IMG/VR virus record: IMGVR_UViG_3300020433_000018
Span: 1 to 37,853 of that record
Length of the DNA stretch: 37,853 nucleotides
Strand: one strand, 5' to 3'
Source: a virus
Shown: one piece after another, positions 33,127 through 37,853 of the stretch
Position numbering within the stretch: position 1 is the stretch's first letter
Layout of the letters: each line of letters starts with the position of its first letter
Position numbers and translations under genes: made by a program
Notes under the pieces: generated by a model
The model's input: the letters and a program-made list of their open reading frames with translations, nothing else
Told to the model about the DNA's origin: nothing
The model's database searches: none

Positions 33127-33872
33127 ATCCCTACCTAGAGCAAGCCAGAAACCTGGGGGCCAACTTGGCTACCGAAGAGTTTGAGAAGCAGGCTTTTTTA
33201 GGTGCGGCTATGAGCGCTCTTAGGCCATTGGGCTTTCTAGCTGGCATGTCTGGTAGGTTTGGGTCTCCAGGGTCCATGTTGTATCGAGCCACCAATCCAC
33301 ATATAGGTTCAGCTCTCGGATTCGGTGCTCTGGGGGCCGCAGGCGAAGACGAGGGCAATCGCCTTCACGGATTTGTGCAGGGAGCGGCTAGCGGATTACT
33401 GTTTAGTGGAGGTATGGGTCTAGGGGCTAGGTTAGGCAAGAGGCTACTAGCACCTATGTCCCGGACCGGATCCAGTACATCGAAAGCTTTCTATGGAGGG
33501 CTAGGGTTATCCCGAGGTCAGGTAAATCGCCTACAAAGGATACAGAGTCAGAACAAGAGAATAAACCGCCTCTCTAACTCCGGAAACCCCAACGCCTTAG
33601 GGCGTAGGAGATTTTCCAGCAAGAAGGATTTGGACACCTACATATCGGGCTTACGTCAGTCCAACCAAGCTAGGTACAACAAGCTTCTAGAGGGGATGAC
33701 TTCTGGACAGAGGGCTGCTATTAAGTCGGTTAGGTCCGCTAAGAATATAGGGGGAATTATAGGAGGAATGGGCCTTGGTATGGGCCTAAGCCATAGTCTA
33801 CCGGCATATCTGACTCCGGATTTAAGAACCTCCAGCGGTAGCATGTTCAATCCGTACAACAGCGGGCACTAG
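33123..33872 (+). CDS. Gly-rich hydrophobic protein with shared N-terminal motif (249 aa)
   Basis: Translation starts at GTG overlapping the previous stop as GTGA. The N-terminus, MNPYLEQARNLGANLATEEFEKQA, carries the motif shared by several genes here. Gly-rich weakly hydrophobic stretches follow (about 70-110, and IGGIIGGMGLGMGLSH at 210-225), separated by a basic helical part (QNKRINRL, GRRRFSSKK). No cysteine. This composition resembles internal or membrane-interacting virion proteins of phages. It sits between the two RNA polymerase halves and may be ejected or packaged with them. Family not recognised. Confidence 0.7.
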   Translation: MNPYLEQARNLGANLATEEFEKQAFLGAAMSALRPLGFLAGMSGRFGSPGSMLYRATNPHIGSALGFGALGAAGEDEGNRLHGFVQGAASGLLFSGGMGLGARLGKRLLAPMSRTGSSTSKAFYGGLGLSRGQVNRLQRIQSQNKRINRLSNSGNPNALGRRRFSSKKDLDTYISGLRQSNQARYNKLLEGMTSGQRAAIKSVRSAKNIGGIIGGMGLGMGLSHSLPAYLTPDLRTSSGSMFNPYNSGH

Positions 33873-33880
33873 GGGGAATT

Positions 33881-35656
33881 GTGAGAGGTAAGCTTAGTGA
33901 TATCCTCATAAATAGTAGGCTGCCAGCAGAACACAGGATTTCTGGCAGACTTAACACCTCCAATCTTAAACGGGCTATGGTGGGGCTAGCTAAGCGGGAC
34001 CCAGCAGCTTACGCCAAAGCAGCTCCTAAAATAAAAAAGCTTGGAGACGAGTTCTCAACTTTTGAGGGCATCAGCGTAGGTTTAGACGATATAGAGCCCG
34101 AGTATTCTAAGCGGGACCCTATTATAAATAAAGCTAAGCGCTTGGTATTTAACCCTACGGCCACTAAAAAGGCTAAGGTGGGTGCTCTGCTAGAAGCGCA
34201 GGGAAAGCTGAAAGAGCTTACCGGCCAGCATAAGGGTGACATGGCCATGACTGCTAGATCTGGTAGTCGCGGCAACATGGTTCAGCTCATGAAGATGGTC
34301 ACTAGCCCTGTAGTAGTAGGGGACTTTGACGGAGCTCCCGTTCCTTTCTTAATACAGAAGGGTTACTCAGAGGGCGTATCGCCCGCCGAGGGGTGGATAG
34401 CCGGGGACGAGAGTCGCGCCCAGGTTATCAAAGGCCAACTAGGCACGGCTGAGCCCGGGGAGATGCAGAAGGTGTTGGCCTCTGTAATGTCCGAGGGGGT
34501 GATAGCTAAAGACGACTGCGGGACAACCAACGGCATATCCCTTGATTCAAATGATGCCTCTATAGAGGGGAGGTACCTACCAGGTACGGGAGGGTACATA
34601 GATTCTACTAAAGCTGCGCAGCTAATGAGGTCGGGGAAGCCTATAAAAGTTAGGTCCCCGATGACGTGCGCCCTAGATAGGGGGGTATGTCAGAGGTGTA
34701 TGGGTGCCGGACCCCGAGGTAAACCCCTAGACATAGGTGTCAATGCCGGTATACGTTCCGCCCAGGCTCTGTCAGAGCCCCTTACCCAGATGCAACTATC
34801 TGCTAAACACGGGGTTTCCTTAGTCCAAGGAGACCACAACATCCCTAGGGGTCTTAAGGCCTTTAAGCAGTTTGTAGAGGTCCCTAAAGCATTCTTCTAC
34901 AAAGCTCCGCTTGCCGAGTCTGGGGGCAGGGTCGATTCAGTAGAGAAAGCACCACAAGGGGGTTTTGACGTTAAGATAGGCGGAATAGACCACTATGTTC
35001 CCCCTAATAGAAAGCTTCTTATAAAGAAGGGTACGAACGTAGAAGCGGGAGACACTATAGCTGAGGGGATAGCCTCCCCCGATGAAGTGGTTCGCCACAA
35101 GGGACTAGGGCATGGCAGAAACTACTTGGTCAAGTCTCTGCGTAAAGTGTATGACGAGTCAGCTGGCGGGGTCGATCCTCGACACATAGAGCTCCTTGCG
35201 CGAACTCAACTTAACTATGCTGAAGTGGTTGACGACGTTCCTGGAGCTAATCGAGGAGATATACTCCCCCTACATAGGATATCTAAGCACTTTCAGGGTA
35301 GAGGGACTGAGACGGACCTAAATAGTGCCATAGGCAAGGTAATCACGGAGTCGGCATCCTACGTTACTCCGGGTACATTGCTCACTAAGAGAGTAGTGGA
35401 AGACCTCAAGAAAGAAGGCATTTCAAAGGTTAAAGCTTACTCTGGAAAGCCTGTGCTACGTCCAGTTATGACTTCAGCATCCCGCACTCCACTGCTTAAC
35501 CCAAATTGGATGCAGCGCTTGGGATACCGATACCAAAAGCAAACACTTATAGACGCGGCTACTTTTGGGCAAAAGGGAGACATCCATACTTATGATCCAG
35601 TAGCTGCCTTAGCCTTTGGTAAGGAGCTGCGTCGGGGTTCAGGAGGTACGTATTAA
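33881..35656 (+). CDS. RNA polymerase beta' subunit, C-terminal half
   Basis: The gene starts with GTG at 33881 behind GGGGGA, eight bases after the previous stop; 591 aa. It continues beta': ARSGSRGNMVQLMKMV at 125-140 (cellular GARGSxxQIxQLAGMRG), a bridge-helix-like region near 175-200, and AKDDCGTTNG at 209-218. The second beta' zinc site is C213, C263, C270 and C273 (RSPMTCALDRGVCQRC). The trigger-loop region is IRSAQALSEPLTQMQLSAKHG at 291-311 (cellular IAAQSIGEPGTQLTMRTFH). It must assemble with the 1454-aa fusion. Its only cysteines are those zinc ligands. No alpha or omega subunit is present in the window. A TAATG overlap couples it to the next gene. Confidence 0.94.
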   Translation: MRGKLSDILINSRLPAEHRISGRLNTSNLKRAMVGLAKRDPAAYAKAAPKIKKLGDEFSTFEGISVGLDDIEPEYSKRDPIINKAKRLVFNPTATKKAKVGALLEAQGKLKELTGQHKGDMAMTARSGSRGNMVQLMKMVTSPVVVGDFDGAPVPFLIQKGYSEGVSPAEGWIAGDESRAQVIKGQLGTAEPGEMQKVLASVMSEGVIAKDDCGTTNGISLDSNDASIEGRYLPGTGGYIDSTKAAQLMRSGKPIKVRSPMTCALDRGVCQRCMGAGPRGKPLDIGVNAGIRSAQALSEPLTQMQLSAKHGVSLVQGDHNIPRGLKAFKQFVEVPKAFFYKAPLAESGGRVDSVEKAPQGGFDVKIGGIDHYVPPNRKLLIKKGTNVEAGDTIAEGIASPDEVVRHKGLGHGRNYLVKSLRKVYDESAGGVDPRHIELLARTQLNYAEVVDDVPGANRGDILPLHRISKHFQGRGTETDLNSAIGKVITESASYVTPGTLLTKRVVEDLKKEGISKVKAYSGKPVLRPVMTSASRTPLLNPNWMQRLGYRYQKQTLIDAATFGQKGDIHTYDPVAALAFGKELRRGSGGTY

Positions 35657-36345
35657 TGTCAGCTAGATTATTACGAGCCATCTCTAGAGGCCTGGCCGCT
35701 ACTGAGAGAGCGGCAATCGGGGACGCAGGTCTGAAATATACTTTGAGTAAAAAAGAGTTAGCTGCTCTCAGGAAATATGTTTCCGAGGCTGGTAGGGTTA
35801 CGGAAGAGGCTAGGCAAGGGGGGTCTGGACTTCGTAAGGCCCTGATAGGTAGCACTGCGGCTCCTGAGGTAATTAAGGCACGCTACGCACAAGGGGGCCT
35901 CTTAGGCCCTGGAGGAGTTCTTCTAGGGGATTTAGCCATGACTGAGCCCCTCAGGCAGTCTCTCAGGCGTACTGGAGCCCGGTTGCAGGGTAAAGCTGTA
36001 GACACCTCTGGGGCTACTCTAGGTCAGGACCTCAAACAGCTGGCTAAAGGGCTACCTGGACAGGGCGTTAACCTTGGGTTCGGGTTAGGATTCCCCATAG
36101 CCGGCGCGCTATCTGCACAGGGCATGGACCCTACCTTGGAAGAGGGGGGTCTAAGCGGAGTGGGGAGGGCCTTAGGCAGTGGTTTGGGGTTTCTTGGAGC
36201 TACTCCCTTCGGCTTGGGAGGTAGTATACTAGGCTCACAATTTGGAGGGGATATCGGTTCCTCAATCGGTAAACTATTGGAGTCCGACCCTGAACCAGCT
36301 AATAATATAGTCATGGACGCTGCAGTCCCTAAAAGTTATACTTGA
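35656..36345 (+). CDS. Gly-rich hydrophobic hypothetical protein (229 aa)
   Basis: The start overlaps the beta' stop as TAATG. The N-terminal third is helical and basic; residues about 130-210 are dominated by Gly, Leu and Phe (GFGLGFPIAGALSAQ, GFLGATPFGLGGSILGSQFG), which could insert in membranes or pack as glycine-zipper helices. No cysteine. In composition it resembles the 249-aa protein at 33123, though the sequences do not obviously align. It is a likely minor virion or ejection protein; family not recognised. Confidence 0.68.
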   Translation: MSARLLRAISRGLAATERAAIGDAGLKYTLSKKELAALRKYVSEAGRVTEEARQGGSGLRKALIGSTAAPEVIKARYAQGGLLGPGGVLLGDLAMTEPLRQSLRRTGARLQGKAVDTSGATLGQDLKQLAKGLPGQGVNLGFGLGFPIAGALSAQGMDPTLEEGGLSGVGRALGSGLGFLGATPFGLGGSILGSQFGGDIGSSIGKLLESDPEPANNIVMDAAVPKSYT

Positions 36346-36371
36346 ACAGACTTAAACTACGGAGATCGTAA

Positions 36372-37544
36372 ATGTCGCTATTTAAATTTGCTTACGTTAG
36401 AGGCGCACAGAATGCACTGGTATCCTCTGGAGCCATGGAATCCTATGAGTCGGAGGGTCACGCAGATCTAGCGGTCAAGCTAGCAGCGCTTTATATCCCG
36501 GACAGCATGGAGACCATGACTGAAGACCACCTAGCATCAGCTATGTCTTCCATGGTAAAGAAGGCTGAGCTCAGCCTAGATCCAAAGCAGGCCATGGCTC
36601 TGATGGGTGAGGATGAAGGCCCTGCAGAAGAGGCTTCTGAAGCTCTTAGCGATGCAGCTGAAGCATCTTCCAGCCAGGCTGCGGCCCTTCTAGAGGCTGC
36701 GCAGGCTCTCGAGGCCGCGTCGGACGCTGGCATCGGTGACGAAGAAGCTGCCCGTATGGTAGTAGCTCACCTCAAGGCGGCTAACTCTGCGGCTGCAGAC
36801 CCCGATGCTAGCGTCTTAGGTGGCTCAGGGAAAGGCGGAGTCAAAGGCGAGAAGGAGCATGATGGTCGAAAGCCTGAAGCTTATCACCTAGATGGTAAGA
36901 AAGGCCCCATGGCGGACGCCATGGATAATGCAGGGCACGAGGTTGCTGTTAAGAAACTAACGGAAGGCGCAGATCTGGATGCTAAGACAGCTGCTGCTAT
37001 CCTCCGTAAGCTCTCTGCGAGCGCGGCAATGGGTTCCGACGCGTCGGCTGTAGGGGGTAGCGGCGTGGATGAGACCCTCCAGAATGACGGTAGAGAAGAA
37101 GGTGCGTACAACCTAGAGTCGCAGGGCCCATCTAAAACAGTGCAGCCTGTAGGCCACGAGGTTGAAGTTGCTGGTGAGCCGGACGGAGAGAAGCTACCTA
37201 AGCAGGCTGCTTACAACTTCCTCCTCGCTAAGACCGCTGAAGAGGTGGGGGCTTTCCTCCCTTACGGTCTCAATCAGCAGGAGAAGCTCGCTGCTCTCCG
37301 CACCATGATGGGAATGTCCAACCCAGAGCGCGCTGAGTACATCTCTAGGATTAAGCTAGCGATGGAAGAGGGTTCTGAGGATAAGGACGACAAAGACGAC
37401 GAGGACAAGTACAAAGGGATGCCTGAGGGTCTCCGAAAAGCTCTGATGAAAAAAGAAGAGGGCAAGAAAGACGACAATGAGGATAAAGACGATTCCGAGA
37501 AGGAAGCGGCTTACATCCTACGTCAGCTAGGGCTGGGCGTCTGA
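36372..37544 (+). CDS. Ala-rich acidic protein with internal duplication (390 aa)
   Basis: The start is preceded by CGGAGAT. The N-terminus, MSLFKFAYVRGAQNALVSSG, carries the shared motif K-x-AY-x2-GA-x2-A. An Ala/Glu-rich helical part (about 80-140) is followed by an imperfect duplication: residues 145-193 and 223-266 share D-x-S-x2-GGSG, DGR-x3-AY-x-L, GP and GHEV-x-V in the same order. The C-terminus has charged Asp/Lys/Glu runs (EDKDDKDDEDK). No cysteine. Such proteins in phages are often scaffolds, internal head proteins or decoration proteins. Function not proven. Confidence 0.72.
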   Translation: MSLFKFAYVRGAQNALVSSGAMESYESEGHADLAVKLAALYIPDSMETMTEDHLASAMSSMVKKAELSLDPKQAMALMGEDEGPAEEASEALSDAAEASSSQAAALLEAAQALEAASDAGIGDEEAARMVVAHLKAANSAAADPDASVLGGSGKGGVKGEKEHDGRKPEAYHLDGKKGPMADAMDNAGHEVAVKKLTEGADLDAKTAAAILRKLSASAAMGSDASAVGGSGVDETLQNDGREEGAYNLESQGPSKTVQPVGHEVEVAGEPDGEKLPKQAAYNFLLAKTAEEVGAFLPYGLNQQEKLAALRTMMGMSNPERAEYISRIKLAMEEGSEDKDDKDDEDKYKGMPEGLRKALMKKEEGKKDDNEDKDDSEKEAAYILRQLGLGV

Positions 37545-37545
37545 T

Positions 37546-37853
37546 ATGAGTTCTATGAAGACCGCGTACATCATGGGTGCCGCTAAGGCCTTCCAGGACG
37601 GGGGTCTTCTGCCTGACGTACCTTTTCAGAAGGTGGCTCAAGGAGCCCAGATTGCAGCAAATGCAAATCCAGCTGAGGTGCAGGCAGTAGGGCAGTTCGT
37701 CCAACAGCAGGACCTAGATTCCATGCTTAAGATCCTTGAGGTCCTGACTGCTCTACTACAGCAGTACCAGCAACAAGCGGGAGCTATGCCTCCTCCGGGA
37801 GCTATGCCTCCTCCGGGAGCTATGCCTCCTCCGGGAGCTATGCCTCCTCCGGG
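37546..37853 (+). CDS. Hypothetical protein with GAMPPP repeats, partial
   Basis: The ATG follows the previous stop by one base; the frame is open to the right edge (102 codons seen). It starts MSSMKTAYIMGAAKAFQDGG, sharing the K-x-AY-x2-GA-x2-A motif with the 390-aa protein. A Gln-rich helical stretch follows, then hexapeptide repeats GAMPPP continuing past the window. It is probably a virion protein with a flexible Pro-rich tail. The length and the end of the repeat are unknown. Confidence 0.72.
   Translation, partial: MSSMKTAYIMGAAKAFQDGGLLPDVPFQKVAQGAQIAANANPAEVQAVGQFVQQQDLDSMLKILEVLTALLQQYQQQAGAMPPPGAMPPPGAMPPPGAMPPP
37780..37853 (+). repeat. Exact 18-bp tandem repeat (GAMPPP codons)
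   Basis: GGAGCTATGCCTCCTCCG occurs four times in a row without a mismatch, and the first two bases of a fifth copy end the window. Identity at the DNA level, including third codon positions, points to recent expansion. Confidence 0.95.

Noticed and set aside
36334-36350. Third promoter copy (GTTATACTTGAACA) before the 390-aa gene
   Set aside because: It is only loosely similar to the 16-bp motif and is explained by the end of the preceding coding sequence (codons for SYT and stop).

Overview
The window is a piece of a large tailed-bacteriophage genome. It encodes a terminase large subunit, a portal protein, a family-A DNA polymerase, a primase-helicase, a sigma-70-like factor and a multisubunit (beta/beta'-type) RNA polymerase of its own. 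No host gene, integrase, insertion sequence, tRNA or CRISPR array was seen. Phage-encoded multisubunit RNA polymerase is mainly known from large-genome phages, so I infer a big lytic-type phage. The bacterial host cannot be named from this sequence. Genes are densely packed, with many 4-base stop/start overlaps.

Left block (1-6947, minus strand): a tight operon running from a VWA/HEMGH metallopeptidase-like protein into a reverse transcriptase (RT), followed by four proteins I do not recognise. The last of these runs off the left edge. The RT has retron/DRT-type motifs, but its catalytic box reads YSDN instead of YxDD. Next come two plus-strand genes (6969-8595), a minus-strand MoxR-like AAA ATPase (8618-9796) and the plus-strand terminase (9798-11297).

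Between the convergent terminase and polymerase genes lies a 564-base non-coding stretch. It holds a tandem array of five complete and one partial unit of 80-113 bases, each with three stems. Stem changes are mostly compensatory, and the imperfect pairs become G-U only if the minus strand is the RNA. This is probably a structured RNA array and is one of the two most unusual things here, with the RT operon.

Replication block (11862-24263, mostly minus): UDG-polymerase fusion, CHC2/TOPRIM/P-loop primase-helicase, two Cas4/RecB-like Fe-S nucleases, a putative ssDNA-binding protein, a ParB-like protein and a SNF2-type helicase. A sigma factor on the plus strand sits inside this block.

Right block (24330-37853, mostly plus): portal protein, two small genes, then (minus) a membrane protein and a GC-rich coiled-coil protein. 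After these comes an operon carrying RNA polymerase as a beta-beta' N-terminal fusion (1454 aa, no cysteine) and a separate beta' C-terminal half. Two small genes lie between the halves, and Gly-rich and Ala-rich acidic proteins follow. Four proteins of this operon share a short N-terminal motif, which fits co-packaging in the virion. A 16-bp motif, ACGTATACTTATAACA, lies in both long divergent intergenic spaces, with a 13/16 match beside the RNA array. It is the best promoter candidate in the window.
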